Origin: an uncultured Bacteroidales bacterium | Lineage (GTDB): Bacteria; Bacteroidota; Bacteroidia; Bacteroidales; Bacteroidaceae | NCBI GenBank assembly: GCA_902768125.1 | Contig: CACXKA010000006.1 | Span: 186,001 to 250,000, forward strand | Direction: 5' to 3' | DNA: 64,000 nucleotides | Notes under the pieces: generated by a model | What the model saw: the letters and a program-made list of their open reading frames with translations, nothing else | Told to the model about the DNA's origin: nothing | Databases searched by the model: none | Shown: positions 26,591 to 36,289 of the stretch, piece by piece | Layout: each line of letters begins with the position of its first letter | Position numbering within the stretch: the first letter of the stretch is position 1 | Position numbers and translations under genes: made by a program

Positions 26591-26708
26591 TTAACACTGT
26601 TTTGTGTGACAAAATGGCCCTGTTTCACGTATATACATATAGAGAATAAAACAAGAACAATGAAGAAAACCATCATCACAACGCTGTTTGCCCTTGTCGC
26701 AATGATGG
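26591..26708 (+). repeat. Right copy of inverted leader/signal-peptide duplication
   Basis: Plus-strand partner of 25604-25720. It spans the leader, the ATG at 26660 and the first 16 codons of the intact TlpA-like gene. Confidence 0.85.
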
Positions 26709-28153
26709 GGCAAGCACAAGTGTCGCCAGACACAATCACTGTATGTTTCCAGTTATCCAGCAAGGCAAAGGGCGAGACAGCCACATTCGTTTATCCAGAT
26801 TTCTTGACTTGTGACATCGTCGCACTGAAGCCAATCACAGACAGCAATGGATGTTGGATGGTGAAGGTTCCCGCCTTTCGAACGCTCCATATTCAGATTT
26901 GGGATGAGAACAAGATTCAAGGTGTGGTATGGGGAGCAATCAACCTTTTCTGTCGTCCCGGGACAAGAACTGACATCTTGCTTGATGACGTGAACGACCG
27001 TTGCATCTTCACAGGAGAAAATGCAGAGGCTCATCAGGCACAAATAACACATCCATTGAAGATAGAGAACTTCCACGGACAGATGTTCGGCATAAACTTG
27101 CAAGAAGCTGCTCAAGCAATCCGCAGCATCCATCAGCAGAACCTTTATCGCATAGACACGCTCAGCACGGCTCACCCCGACCTGCCAAGCGGTTATGTGG
27201 AGGCTCTTCGTACAATGGCTGACTATGGCTTTGGGATGGATATGACGCAGAATATCAAGGGACATCTTTTCGATTCTATGGCAAAGATTCTTGAACAGGG
27301 GGACACGGTGCCGCAAGAATATCTCAACTTGTTGCATGAGGTGAAAACGCACGATCTGTTGCATCCCCAAGGATTGCTCCCACGCGAAGCGATAACCTAT
27401 TTTACCGATATTATAAACATTGAAGATCTCGTCAAGAATGGTTTCGTGCGCGAAGCCAAGAAGCAGAAGGGGGACTATCAGCTGAAGGAATTCCAGCAAA
27501 ACTGTTCGTTGATTGATGCCATAGATGCATCGGACGATGTGAGACAGATCATGAAATCCCACCGTTTCCTGAAGGATTGTAATCTGGAAATGACGCCAGA
27601 ACGTGAGAAGTTCTTGCGTAAACAACTCACAGCAAACGCGTTTGGTCAGTTGCAAAGCTACATCAACGGCATGAAAGCCAAGTTTGAGGCTATTTCTGTG
27701 GAAGAAGCCCAAGTGCTGGACGAAACGCCGATTGACAGCCTTGTTGACGGCAAGGACATTTTCCAGAAACTCATTGCTCCTTATCGTGGTCGCGTGGTTT
27801 ATGTGGACTTCTGGGGCACTTGGTGTGGCCCTTGCATGAAAGAAATGGAATATGTGAACCAACTGCACGAAACCCTCAAAGGACTGCCCGTCACCTATAT
27901 GTATCTTGCCAACAATTCTCCTGAAGAGCTTTGGCAGAAGACCGCCAAGCGATTCGGACTTGAAGGTGACGACTGCCAGAACCTGCACCTGCCAAATCAG
28001 CAGCAGCATGCTGTGGAAGAATTTCTTGGTGTGATTGGTTTCCCAACTTTTGTACTCGTTGCCCCCGATGGCACAATCGTAACCAAAGAAGCCCCTCGTC
28101 CCAGTCAGCCAGACGCTGTCCGCGAAGCTGTTCTAAAGCTGATAGAGAAATGA
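26660..28153 (+). CDS. TlpA-like thioredoxin-domain secreted protein
   Basis: A 497-residue protein with signal peptide MKKTIITTLFALVAMMGQAQ, an N-terminal beta-rich domain of the kind that precedes TlpA domains in Bacteroidota (DUF4369-like), a helical middle, and a C-terminal thioredoxin fold with VDFWGTWCGPCMKEME and the cis-Pro segment GFPTFVLV. It probably acts in the periplasm as a thiol-disulfide reductase. The start at 26660 is fixed by the signal peptide; upstream in-frame codons belong to the duplicated leader. It is a paralogue of the frameshifted gene at 23807-25652 and shares its leader sequence in inverted orientation. Confidence 0.88.
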   Translation: MKKTIITTLFALVAMMGQAQVSPDTITVCFQLSSKAKGETATFVYPDFLTCDIVALKPITDSNGCWMVKVPAFRTLHIQIWDENKIQGVVWGAINLFCRPGTRTDILLDDVNDRCIFTGENAEAHQAQITHPLKIENFHGQMFGINLQEAAQAIRSIHQQNLYRIDTLSTAHPDLPSGYVEALRTMADYGFGMDMTQNIKGHLFDSMAKILEQGDTVPQEYLNLLHEVKTHDLLHPQGLLPREAITYFTDIINIEDLVKNGFVREAKKQKGDYQLKEFQQNCSLIDAIDASDDVRQIMKSHRFLKDCNLEMTPEREKFLRKQLTANAFGQLQSYINGMKAKFEAISVEEAQVLDETPIDSLVDGKDIFQKLIAPYRGRVVYVDFWGTWCGPCMKEMEYVNQLHETLKGLPVTYMYLANNSPEELWQKTAKRFGLEGDDCQNLHLPNQQQHAVEEFLGVIGFPTFVLVAPDGTIVTKEAPRPSQPDAVREAVLKLIEK

Positions 28154-28220
28154 ATATAATGAATATAAAGCGGAAAAACATCGAAAAAGTGGGGCAAGAA
28201 GAAAAAAAGTGGTGAAAAGT

Positions 28221-28251
28221 TTTGGTGGTCGGCGAAAAAGTCGTACCTTTG
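28221..28251 (+). promoter_or_regulatory. Promoter of tRNA-Glu and rpsT
   Basis: TTTGG at 28221-28225 and TACCTTTG at 28244-28251 with 18 nt between them. Confidence 0.75.
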
Positions 28252-28281
28252 CACTCGCAATTGAAAAATTGCTGTTAGGTT

Positions 28282-28356
28282 GGCCCGTTCGTCTATCGGC
28301 TAGGACGAGAGATTTTCATTCTCTAAAGAGGAGTTCGACTCTCCTACGGGCTACCA
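28282..28356 (+). tRNA. tRNA-Glu (TTC)
   Basis: Acceptor GGCCCGT pairs with ACGGGCT (first pair G-T). The anticodon stem AGAGA/TCTCT carries loop TTTTCAT, giving anticodon TTC. The T arm is GAGGAG-type with loop TTCGACT, and ACCA follows the acceptor, so CCA appears encoded. rpsT follows 108 nt later with no terminator between, suggesting a joint transcript. Confidence 0.94.
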
Positions 28357-28464
28357 TTTTTATGGAGATGGGTGCGAGGTCATAGCGCCATACCACATCG
28401 GACTCCAGCCCACAAGATGGGCAAAACTCAAAACAATTACAAACAATTAAAAACTTACAAACAA

Positions 28465-28719
28465 ATGGCACACCACAAGTCATGTCTGAAGCGCATCCGT
28501 CAGAACGAGAAGCGCAGACTTCACAACCGCTACTACGCAAAGACAATGCGTAACTTCCTCCGCGACATCCGCAACGAGAAGGACAAGGCAACTGCTCAGG
28601 GTATGTTCCCAACTCTCCAGAAGATGCTCGACAAGCTCGCAAAGCAGAACATTATCCACTGGAAGAAGGCAGCCAACCTCAAGTCCAACACTGCCAAGAT
28701 GATTGCAAAACTCGCTTAA
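28465..28719 (+). CDS. rpsT: 30S ribosomal protein S20
   Basis: An 84-residue basic helical protein beginning [20 protein letters not shown], the normal S20 size and pattern, with [20 protein letters not shown] at the C-terminus (the conserved K-x-A-A-R/N-x-K-S region). S20 binds 16S rRNA early in 30S assembly. The start at 28465 is the family start; the longer in-frame extension would run into tRNA-Glu. It is followed by a perfect terminator and then gyrB. Confidence 0.97.
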   Translation: MAHHKSCLKRIRQNEKRRLHNRYYAKTMRNFLRDIRNEKDKATAQGMFPTLQKMLDKLAKQNIIHWKKAANLKSNTAKMIAKLA

Positions 28720-28778
28720 ACGAAAAGCAACCCTAAAAACATAGGAACATAGCTATAAACATTCGTTAGAGATAATGG

Positions 28779-28810
28779 GGTCAGAATTCCATCGAATTCT
28801 GACCTTTTTT
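28779..28810 (+). terminator. Terminator of rpsT
   Basis: GGTCAGAATTC (28779-28789) and GAATTCTGACC (28794-28804) form a perfect 11-bp stem with a 4-nt loop, followed by six T. Confidence 0.95.
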
Positions 28811-28918
28811 ATGCCCTTTTTCAGGTCAAAAACAGGGTCAAAAACCATCCTTTTCAAGTTTTTTCCCCTACGGGGAACTTTTCTTTGATTTTTCTTTCGA
28901 TATATCAAGAATTTTTCG

Positions 28919-28926
28919 TAACTTTG
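28919..28926 (+). promoter_or_regulatory. -7 promoter element of gyrB
   Basis: TAACTTTG 25 nt before the gyrB ATG. Confidence 0.65.
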
Positions 28927-28951
28927 TAACGTATAAATGAGAATATAAACA

Positions 28952-30875
28952 ATGGATGAAACATTAACCAACGGGGCGAATTACTCCGCCAGTAACATCC
29001 AAGTCCTCGAGGGCTTGGAGGCAGTAAGAAAACGCCCCGCCATGTACATCGGCGACATCAGCGAGAAGGGTCTGATTCTGCACGCACATCGAAGTGACAA
29101 TCAACGAAGACAATTCCATCACGGTTCAAGACAACGGACGCGGTATCCCTGTGGACATGCACGAGAAGGAGCATCGTAGCGCCCTCGAAGTGGTGATGAC
29201 TGTGCTGCACGCCGGTGGTAAGTTCGACAAGGGCTCCTACAAGGTGTCGGGCGGTCTACATGGTGTGGGTGTGAGCTGTGTGAACGCACTCTCCACACAC
29301 ATGACCTCTCAGGTGTTCCGCGACGGCAAGGTCTATCAGCAGGAATATGAGAAAGGAAAGCCTCTCTACGACGTGAAGGTGGTGGGTGAGACAGATCTGC
29401 GAGGCACACGCCAGCAGTTCTGGCCAGACAAGACCATTTTCATCACTACGACATACAAGTACGACATCTTGGCAAACCGTATGCGCGAGCTTGCCTACCT
29501 GAATGCAGGCATCAAGATCACGCTGACCGACATGCGTCTGGACAAGAACGCCGAGGTGGGCATCGAAGGTGTGCGTCAGGAGGTGTTCTACAGCGAAGGC
29601 GGTCTGAAGGACTTCGTGCGCTACATTGACTCAACCCGCACTTGTCTCTTCGACGACGTGATTTATCTGAACACAGAGAAGCAGAACACGCCTATCGAGG
29701 TGGCAATCATGTACAACACTTCGTACAACGAGAACATCCACTCTTACGTCAACAACATCAACACCATCGAAGGTGGTACGCACCTGCAGGGTTTCCGTAC
29801 GGCATTGACCCGCGTGCTGAAGAAGTATGCTGACGACAACAAGATTACAGAGAAACTTGAGAAACAAAAGATAGAAATCAGCGGTGAGGACTTCCGCGAG
29901 GGTCTCACGGCGGTCATCAGCGTGAAGGTGGCTGAGCCTCAGTTTGAGGGCCAGACGAAGACCAAACTGGGTAACAGCGAGGTGGCTGGTGCCGTTCAGC
30001 AAGCTGTGGGTGAAGCACTCACCTACTATCTGGAAGAGCACCCCAAGGAGGCCAAGATGGTCATCGACAAGGTGGTGCTGGCAGCAGAGGCTCGTGTGGC
30101 TGCCCGTACAGCCCGTGAGAAGGTGCAGCGCAAGAACCCAATGACAGGCGGTGGTCTGCCGGGCAAACTGGCTGACTGCTCCGACAAGGATGCCGCTAAC
30201 TGCGAGATGTTCATTGTCGAGGGTGATTCTGCAGGTGGTTCAGCCAAACAGGGCCGCGACCGTCACTTCCAGGCCATCCTTCCTATCCGTGGTAAGATCT
30301 TCAACGTGGAGCGCGTAAAATGGCATCAGGCATTCGAGCACGAGGAGGTGAACAACATCTTCCAGGCACTCGGCGTGAAGTTCGGATTAAACCCCGAAGA
30401 CCAGAAGGAAGCCAACTACGACAAGCTGCGCTACTACAAGACCATCATCATGACCGATGCCGATGTCGATGGTTCTCACATCGACACCCTTCTGATGACG
30501 CTCTTCTTCCGCTTCTTGCCACAGCTGATTCGCGACGGCCGTCTGTACATCGCCACTCCCCCACTCTACAAGTGCACTAAGGGTAAGATTAGCGAGTACT
30601 GCTACGACGAGTCCGCCCTCCAGCGTTTCATTGACACCTATGGCGAGGGTTCTGAGGACAAGATCAAGGTGCAGCGATACAAAGGTCTTGGTGAGATGAA
30701 TCCAGAACAGCTCTGGGAGACCACCATGAACCCAGAAACGCGCCTCTTGAAGCAGGTGACCATTGATGATGCCGCAGAGGCTGACTACACCTTCTCCATG
30801 CTGATGGGTGAGGATGTAGGTCCTCGTCGCGAATTCATCGAGAAGAACGCCACCTACGCGAACATTGACGCGTAA
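28952..30875 (+). pseudogene. gyrB: DNA gyrase subunit B with internal deletion
   Basis: The N-terminus (from 28952: [20 protein letters not shown], then DISEKGL) is in one frame and the rest ([20 protein letters not shown] onward to 30875) in another. The join is at about 29074-29076. Compared with the family, about 18 residues between KGL and the GFC/GYC-THIEV segment are missing, about 53 nt. That stretch is the ATP-binding N-box (E-x-x-D-N-S-x-D-E-A), including the catalytic Glu and the Mg-binding Asn. The remainder is normal: DNGRGIP, GGLHGVG, the TOPRIM segment VEGDSAGGSAKQGRDR, DADVDGSHI and a C-terminus ending KNATYANID. GyrB is essential, so an assembly or sequencing error, or a mixed population, is more likely than true loss. 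Confidence 0.88.
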
Positions 30876-30969
30876 GACCTAGGAGAACCAGTCAAGCTAG
30901 CACAACTAGCCACACTCGTTCAAACTAGCTCAAATACGAATATTTCATTCAATTCTTACATATATTCTC

Positions 30970-31018
30970 GTGCCGACCATCCAGAAGTGATTCTAACCGA
31001 GTCGGCACATCTTTTTTT
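30970..31018 (+). terminator. Terminator of gyrB
   Basis: GTGCCGAC (30970-30977) pairs with GTCGGCAC (31001-31008) around a 23-nt loop and is followed by a seven-T run. Confidence 0.85.
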
Positions 31019-31041
31019 ATGCCCAGCAAAACATAAAACGA

Positions 31042-31069
31042 AGGGGCTGCACCAATTGGTACAGCCCCT
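31042..31069 (-). terminator. Terminator of ftsZ / dcw cluster
   Basis: AGGGGCTG...CAGCCCCT with a self-complementary ACCAATTGGT inside. T-rich sequence follows on the minus strand. Confidence 0.75.
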
Positions 31070-31110
31070 ACTATTTGTAGCTTCCTGGAAGCGGATTCTT
31101 CTTTCAACGA

Positions 31111-32424
31111 TTAGCTGAACAGGATGGTGGCACCAGGCTCAATCGCATTGTTTCGATTCGTGCCGATGTCTGTAAGTTGACGAAGCGTCTCCTTTGAACG
31201 CTTGTAGGTAGGAGAAGTCTCCACCATGCTGATGACATCCTCGTTGTCAAGGTCTTCCTCCCTGAAGATATAACTATACAATGGGCGGAGAATTCGACTA
31301 TGATTCTTACCTGGACCATAAATGGTCTCACGACGATGAGCACGTTCAGCCTCCTGCTCAGCACGCTCAGCATCACGCTGCTGCTGCTCCTTGTCACGTG
31401 CCATCAGACGATTGCTCATATCTTCAGAGTCAATGTCCTCAACGCCAAAGCCTGTCGCAAGAATGGTAATCTTCACCTGATCAGTCAACGAAGGATCGAC
31501 AGAAAGTCCCCACTTCGTCTCCACATCATCACGCTTGATCTTTGCCATAAACTCATGCACCTCGTTCATTTCATCCATCATCAAGGCGCTATTGCCCTCA
31601 CCTGCCTCATCTGGCACAGAGATACGAAGCAAAATCTTATTGGCACGATAGATGTCTCTATCATTCAGCAGCGGAGAATTCAAGGCATCCTCGATACCCT
31701 TGGTGACACGTCCTTCACCTGAGCCATAACCCGTACTCATAATAGCGACACCACCATCTTTCAGCACCGTGCTGACATCATTGAAGTCGAGGTTGATGAC
31801 ACCATGCATCGTAATAATCTCAGCGATAGAACGGGCTGCATTACAAAGGGTGTCATCTGCTTTGGCAAAGGCCTTAATGACGGTGAAGTCCTGATAAATC
31901 TCACGCAGACGTTCGTTGTTGATGACCAGCAAGGCATCCACATTCTTGCTCATCTCCTCCACACCATCAAGTGCCTGGTCAATCTTTTTGTTTCCCTCCC
32001 AACGGAAAGGAATCGTGACGATACCGACGGTGAGGATACCCATATCCTTGGCGGTCTTGGCAATAAGTGGAGCGGCACCAGTACCTGTTCCACCACCCAT
32101 ACCAGCTGTGATGAACGCCATCTTCGTACCATCAGAGAGCATGCTCTTGATCGCATCTATGGACTCCTCAGTTGCTTTTCTGGCACGTTCTGGCCGGTTA
32201 CCAGCACCAAGTCCTTCACTACCCAACTGAATCTTTTCAGGCACAGGTGAGTCTTGAAGAGCCTTGTTGTCCGTGTTACATACTACAAATGTGACATCGT
32301 GAATGCCCTCATTATACATATGGTTGACAGCATTGCTACCACCGCCGCCAACGCCAATCACCTTGATAATGCTTGTGGCGCCTTTCGTAAAGTTGAAAAC
32401 ACCAATATCATCGTTTTCTGCCAT
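31111..32424 (-). CDS. ftsZ: Cell division protein FtsZ
   Basis: A 437-residue tubulin-like GTPase. The nucleotide-binding VGGGGSNAVNHM (about 25-36), the tubulin signature GGGTGTG (110-116) and the T7 loop NLDFNDV (211-217) are intact. The C-terminal linker is Arg/Glu-rich (about 320-390), followed by a region with SPTYKRS that resembles the conserved C-terminal peptide, and a further tail. FtsZ polymerises into the Z ring at midcell. It is the last gene of the dcw cluster, 25 nt after ftsA, and ends at a terminator convergent with gyrB. Confidence 0.97.
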   Translation of the reverse strand: MAENDDIGVFNFTKGATSIIKVIGVGGGGSNAVNHMYNEGIHDVTFVVCNTDNKALQDSPVPEKIQLGSEGLGAGNRPERARKATEESIDAIKSMLSDGTKMAFITAGMGGGTGTGAAPLIAKTAKDMGILTVGIVTIPFRWEGNKKIDQALDGVEEMSKNVDALLVINNERLREIYQDFTVIKAFAKADDTLCNAARSIAEIITMHGVINLDFNDVSTVLKDGGVAIMSTGYGSGEGRVTKGIEDALNSPLLNDRDIYRANKILLRISVPDEAGEGNSALMMDEMNEVHEFMAKIKRDDVETKWGLSVDPSLTDQVKITILATGFGVEDIDSEDMSNRLMARDKEQQQRDAERAEQEAERAHRRETIYGPGKNHSRILRPLYSYIFREEDLDNEDVISMVETSPTYKRSKETLRQLTDIGTNRNNAIEPGATILFS

Positions 32425-32449
32425 ATCTTATCTGGGTTTTAATGAGTTA

Positions 32450-34078
32450 TTATCCTTCATCATCGCTCACCAAGTCAGTAAGGGTACGCTTGAAACGTCC
32501 CCATGCACTATTTTCCTTGGTCGCGCTATTCACATGGTCTGTCAATTCGTCAACAGCATCCTTGAGCATTTCTGCCAATTCTGAGCCTTCCTTGAGGCTT
32601 TGCTTGAACTTATCCTTGCCTTCCAATGCCTTGACTGCCTTCTCATACTTCTCGCCGATAGTTGCGTCAAGAATCGTAAGAGAAAGTTCCTTTGCTCTCT
32701 GACGAACTTTCTTGTCACTACCGTACTTCTTCACCTCATCATTCTGCTTTCTCACCTTGTCGATAGCAGTACGGATTTCTGACTTGATATTGTCAAATGT
32801 CACTGCATCCTGCTCCTCTGCCTTAGCAGCAGCCTCAACTTCCTCTTGGCGCTTGCGACGCTCTTCATCCTTCAGCTGTTGGTCAAACATGTCCGGAGCA
32901 CGTCCTATGTCTTCTCCACCACAAGAAACTGTGCCTGCGAGGAGGAGAGATACAATCGTAGTTGCATCAGCACTATCCAGAGAAATGCCCGTAGCATTCG
33001 ACGTCTTGACAACCACCTGATTGACTTTGTTGGCAATGCGAACCTTATCAATCTTCGTGTTCTTCGTGAGCGCCCTGACAATGTTCTTCATGTTGCTACC
33101 GCCACCAGTAATAACCAAACCTGCCAACAACTTGCCGCTATAGTCGGAATTAATAATCTGGCTGCTAATGTTCGCGATGATCTCGCCCATACGTGCTTCT
33201 GCCACATTCCTAATGACGGACACATCGATTTGGCGACCGTCTGAAGTGGTGTAATATTGCGTTTCCGATTCCTCAGAAGTTTCAAACTCCTGACACGCAT
33301 CACCATACTTCAGCTTCACGTCTTCCGTCTCAGCCTCATCAATTGGCAAAGTGGAAAGGTCTTTGTTGATATTGTTGCTTCCCAGTGGAATAGTCACAAG
33401 ATAACGGACAATGTTGTTCTTGTAAACCACCAGTGTTGTTGTATCTGCACCCAAATCAATCAACGCACAACCCGAACGCTTCTCCGCATCAGTCAGCACA
33501 TTGTTTGCCAACTGAAGTGGAGAAATCAACCCTTCCACAATATCCACACCCACATTGGCAAATACCGTTTCAATATTTGTACGGAGGTTATTCTTCGCAA
33601 TCACATCCAAGAACTCACCTTCAATGTTGGTTCCCATCACACCCACGGGATCGGCAATCACGCTCGAATCCACCACATATTCCTGTGGAAAGTTCTCCAG
33701 CACCTCATAGTCGTTGAAAGGAATCTCGTAGCTTTCCTGACGAATCGCATCAATGGCCTCATTCGTGATGTAACTTTGTGTCAGTAAATTACGCTTGATG
33801 ATGCACTTGTAAGAGCGCATCGACTGACCGCCCAAGCCCACATAGGCACGAGTGATTTTCGTCTTGAGCACTGCCTCCAACTTCGCGATGATGGTATTCA
33901 CACTCTGATAGGTCTTCTCGATGTTATAAACGACACCTCTCTTCACGCAACCCGCCGTCTTTTCCTCAGCGTATGCGAGAATCTGCATCGTTCCATCTTT
34001 CTTCTTACCTGCTATGCCCGAAATCTTGGAAGAACCAAGTTCGATTGCAACGATGAAATCTTTATCAGAATTTGTCAT
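32450..34078 (-). CDS. ftsA: Cell division protein FtsA, with long C-terminal extension
   Basis: A 542-residue actin-like protein. The N-terminal IVAIELGSSKISGIAG phosphate-binding loop, the SHS2-type domain 1C region (about 80-165) and the second phosphate loop ALIDLGADTTTLVVY (about 206-220) with ITGGGSNMKNI (about 310-320) identify FtsA, which anchors FtsZ to the membrane. E. coli FtsA is 420 aa. Here a charged, helical linker of about 130 residues (from about 400) separates the ATPase from the C-terminal amphipathic helix WGRFKRTLTDLVSDDE, the expected membrane-targeting element. Large extensions at this place occur in Bacteroidota relatives. It lies between ftsQ and ftsZ. Confidence 0.94.
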   Translation of the reverse strand: MTNSDKDFIVAIELGSSKISGIAGKKKDGTMQILAYAEEKTAGCVKRGVVYNIEKTYQSVNTIIAKLEAVLKTKITRAYVGLGGQSMRSYKCIIKRNLLTQSYITNEAIDAIRQESYEIPFNDYEVLENFPQEYVVDSSVIADPVGVMGTNIEGEFLDVIAKNNLRTNIETVFANVGVDIVEGLISPLQLANNVLTDAEKRSGCALIDLGADTTTLVVYKNNIVRYLVTIPLGSNNINKDLSTLPIDEAETEDVKLKYGDACQEFETSEESETQYYTTSDGRQIDVSVIRNVAEARMGEIIANISSQIINSDYSGKLLAGLVITGGGSNMKNIVRALTKNTKIDKVRIANKVNQVVVKTSNATGISLDSADATTIVSLLLAGTVSCGGEDIGRAPDMFDQQLKDEERRKRQEEVEAAAKAEEQDAVTFDNIKSEIRTAIDKVRKQNDEVKKYGSDKKVRQRAKELSLTILDATIGEKYEKAVKALEGKDKFKQSLKEGSELAEMLKDAVDELTDHVNSATKENSAWGRFKRTLTDLVSDDEG

Positions 34079-34143
34079 ACTTTATTATGATTTACATTTG
34101 TAATTCTAATCGCTAATCTCTTACTGCTAACCCTCCATCCACC

Positions 34144-34905
34144 TCAACGTTTCGTACAGATAATCTGGTTGTCATATTCAAGGTTCACCCTTGCATATTT
34201 TTTCCACCCCACTGTTCCTACGGCTTTGTCGTAGAAAGTTCTGAGCTTACGGAGTTTCTTCTGGTAGTTCTCCAATGTTCCCAGATAGACAATCTGGTCA
34301 CCCACCCTCGGAACAATCTCCACCACACGCTTTCCCTTCCTGTCTTTCGTCACATAAATCTGCTCTATCTGGTTGTTCCAAAACTCGTCCGTCTGCAAAA
34401 ACTGACCGAATTCTGCCAATTCCTTACTGGCATACTTTTCATCGATATTGCCTGAAGCCACCACGAGATTTGTGGGACTATTCCTATTAGGGATGATTTT
34501 CCCTTGCGCATCCACAAAGTAGCCATCTTTTCCTTCTGGAATCACGAAGATAACGGGAACTCTCTGTTCCACATTCACACAAAGTTTTCCGTTGGCAGAT
34601 TTATAGCATTCCACCTTTGAGATGAACTCATTGCCTCGTATGGTTTCCTCTATCTTCTCCGTGTCCACATCCTTCATCAGCATACCCTTCGGATACACAT
34701 TGGCATTTTTCAGTATCTTTTCGATGTCCCCAGCGTCCACAAACATAGAGGAACCATTGTCCTTCTCCACCGTCAGTTCCACAGCCGTGCAGCGTTCCTC
34801 CTCATCAGGTCCCGATAAGAAAAACATCGCATATACGACATAAGTCATCAATCCCAAGGAGAGCAATGACAGTACCGTAAACTTGACGATTTTGGACATC
34901 CTCAT
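34144..34905 (-). CDS. ftsQ: Cell division protein FtsQ/DivIB
   Basis: A 253-residue bitopic membrane protein: a short cytosolic N-terminus, one TM helix (about 8-30), then a POTRA-like domain and the FtsQ beta domain (segments VDTEKIEETIRGNEFISKVE and VEQRVPVIFV, then YFVDAQGKIIP). It bridges FtsA/FtsZ to the periplasmic FtsL-FtsB and FtsW-FtsI enzymes. It starts 10 nt after the murC stop. The sequence is diverged, as usual for FtsQ, but position and topology leave little doubt. Confidence 0.9.
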   Translation of the reverse strand: MRMSKIVKFTVLSLLSLGLMTYVVYAMFFLSGPDEEERCTAVELTVEKDNGSSMFVDAGDIEKILKNANVYPKGMLMKDVDTEKIEETIRGNEFISKVECYKSANGKLCVNVEQRVPVIFVIPEGKDGYFVDAQGKIIPNRNSPTNLVVASGNIDEKYASKELAEFGQFLQTDEFWNNQIEQIYVTKDRKGKRVVEIVPRVGDQIVYLGTLENYQKKLRKLRTFYDKAVGTVGWKKYARVNLEYDNQIICTKR

Positions 34906-34915
34906 GATTCTTCTC

Positions 34916-36289
34916 TTATTTTGAAAGTATTTCTGTTATCTGAGGAACATAGTTCTCTATATCTCCAGCACCCAACGACATCAACACATCGAAGTTCTTA
35001 CCACGAGCCACATCGAGTATATCCTCTTTATGAATGAGATGCTTCTCAATGCCTGGACGCAAATTGTCGTAGATGAGTTTGCTGGTCACTCCCTCAATCG
35101 GCAACTCACGAGCAGGATAAATGTCACAGAGATAAACACAATCCAGCAGCGACAAAGCCGAAGCAAACTCCTTGTAGAAGTCACGAGTACGAGTGTACAA
35201 ATGGGGTTGGAAAATGGCTGCAATCTTCTTGTCTTGATACAACTCCCTCACAGATTTCACACTCTGCTCAATCTCGTTTGGATGATGAGCGTAATCGCTG
35301 AGGAACACCATCTTGTCGTTCTTCACCTTAAAGTCAAAACGACGATCAACACCCTTAAAGCTCTTCATGCCTTCCCGCAGTTCTTCTTCATTCACCCCAT
35401 TCAAGATTGCCAACGCCATCGCTGCGATGCCATTCTCTATGTTAATGCTCACAGGCACTCCCAACTGGATGTCCTTCACCACACCCTGAGGATGCACAAA
35501 GTCGAACACGATTTCACCGCCACCGATACGGATATTCTCTGCATGGAAATCACCTTCCTCTCGAGCATATTCATACACTTTCACTCCCTCCTGCACATCA
35601 GCCTTCATCTCCAATCCCTTATGGATAATCAATGCACCACCTGGCTGAATGAGGGTCGTATATTTACGGAAACTCTCCAAGTAAGCCTCTTTGGTTCCGT
35701 AGATGTCCAAATGATCGGGGTCTGTTGCTGTAATGACAGTCATGTAGGGACGCAACCAATGGAAAGAACGGTCGAACTCATCTGCCTCAATCACCACATA
35801 GTCACTATCGCTAAGGATATAATTCGTTCCGTAGTTCTTAGAGATGCCTCCCAAGAAAGCATTGCAATCTATTTTGCTCTGGTGGAGCAGATGGGCTGCC
35901 ATCGTCGAAGTGGTAGTCTTTCCGTGAGTACCAGCCACACACAGTCCCTTATGTGATTGTGTCAGGAATCCCAACACCTGTGCACGCTTCTGAATGTCAA
36001 ATCCCTGTTCACGGAAATAAACCATTTCTTTATGTTCCGTTGGAATGGCTGGCGTATATACCACCAACGTGCTGTCTTTATCCTTGAAACAAGCATCAAT
36101 TGCCTCTACATTCTCCTCATAGTGGATTTTGGCACCCTCTTCAATCAACTTTTCCGTCAACTCACTTGGTGTCTTGTCATAACCACCCACGTTATAACCT
36201 TTCGTCAGGAAATAACGAACCAATGCGCTCATGCCAATGCCACCAGCACCTACAAAATACACGGATTTCAACGCTTTTGTTTTCATCAA
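34916..36289 (-). CDS. murC: UDP-N-acetylmuramate-L-alanine ligase
   Basis: A 457-residue Mur ligase. The N-terminal Rossmann motif is FVGAGGIGMSALVRYF, the ATP loop is VAGTHGKTTTSTM (about 118-130), and the catalytic EADEFDRSF and HLDIYG segments follow. MurC adds L-Ala to UDP-MurNAc in the cytosol. It overlaps the murG gene by 4 nt (ATGA), and ftsQ follows closely, so all are cotranscribed. Confidence 0.96.
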   Translation of the reverse strand: MMKTKALKSVYFVGAGGIGMSALVRYFLTKGYNVGGYDKTPSELTEKLIEEGAKIHYEENVEAIDACFKDKDSTLVVYTPAIPTEHKEMVYFREQGFDIQKRAQVLGFLTQSHKGLCVAGTHGKTTTSTMAAHLLHQSKIDCNAFLGGISKNYGTNYILSDSDYVVIEADEFDRSFHWLRPYMTVITATDPDHLDIYGTKEAYLESFRKYTTLIQPGGALIIHKGLEMKADVQEGVKVYEYAREEGDFHAENIRIGGGEIVFDFVHPQGVVKDIQLGVPVSINIENGIAAMALAILNGVNEEELREGMKSFKGVDRRFDFKVKNDKMVFLSDYAHHPNEIEQSVKSVRELYQDKKIAAIFQPHLYTRTRDFYKEFASALSLLDCVYLCDIYPARELPIEGVTSKLIYDNLRPGIEKHLIHKEDILDVARGKNFDVLMSLGAGDIENYVPQITEILSK

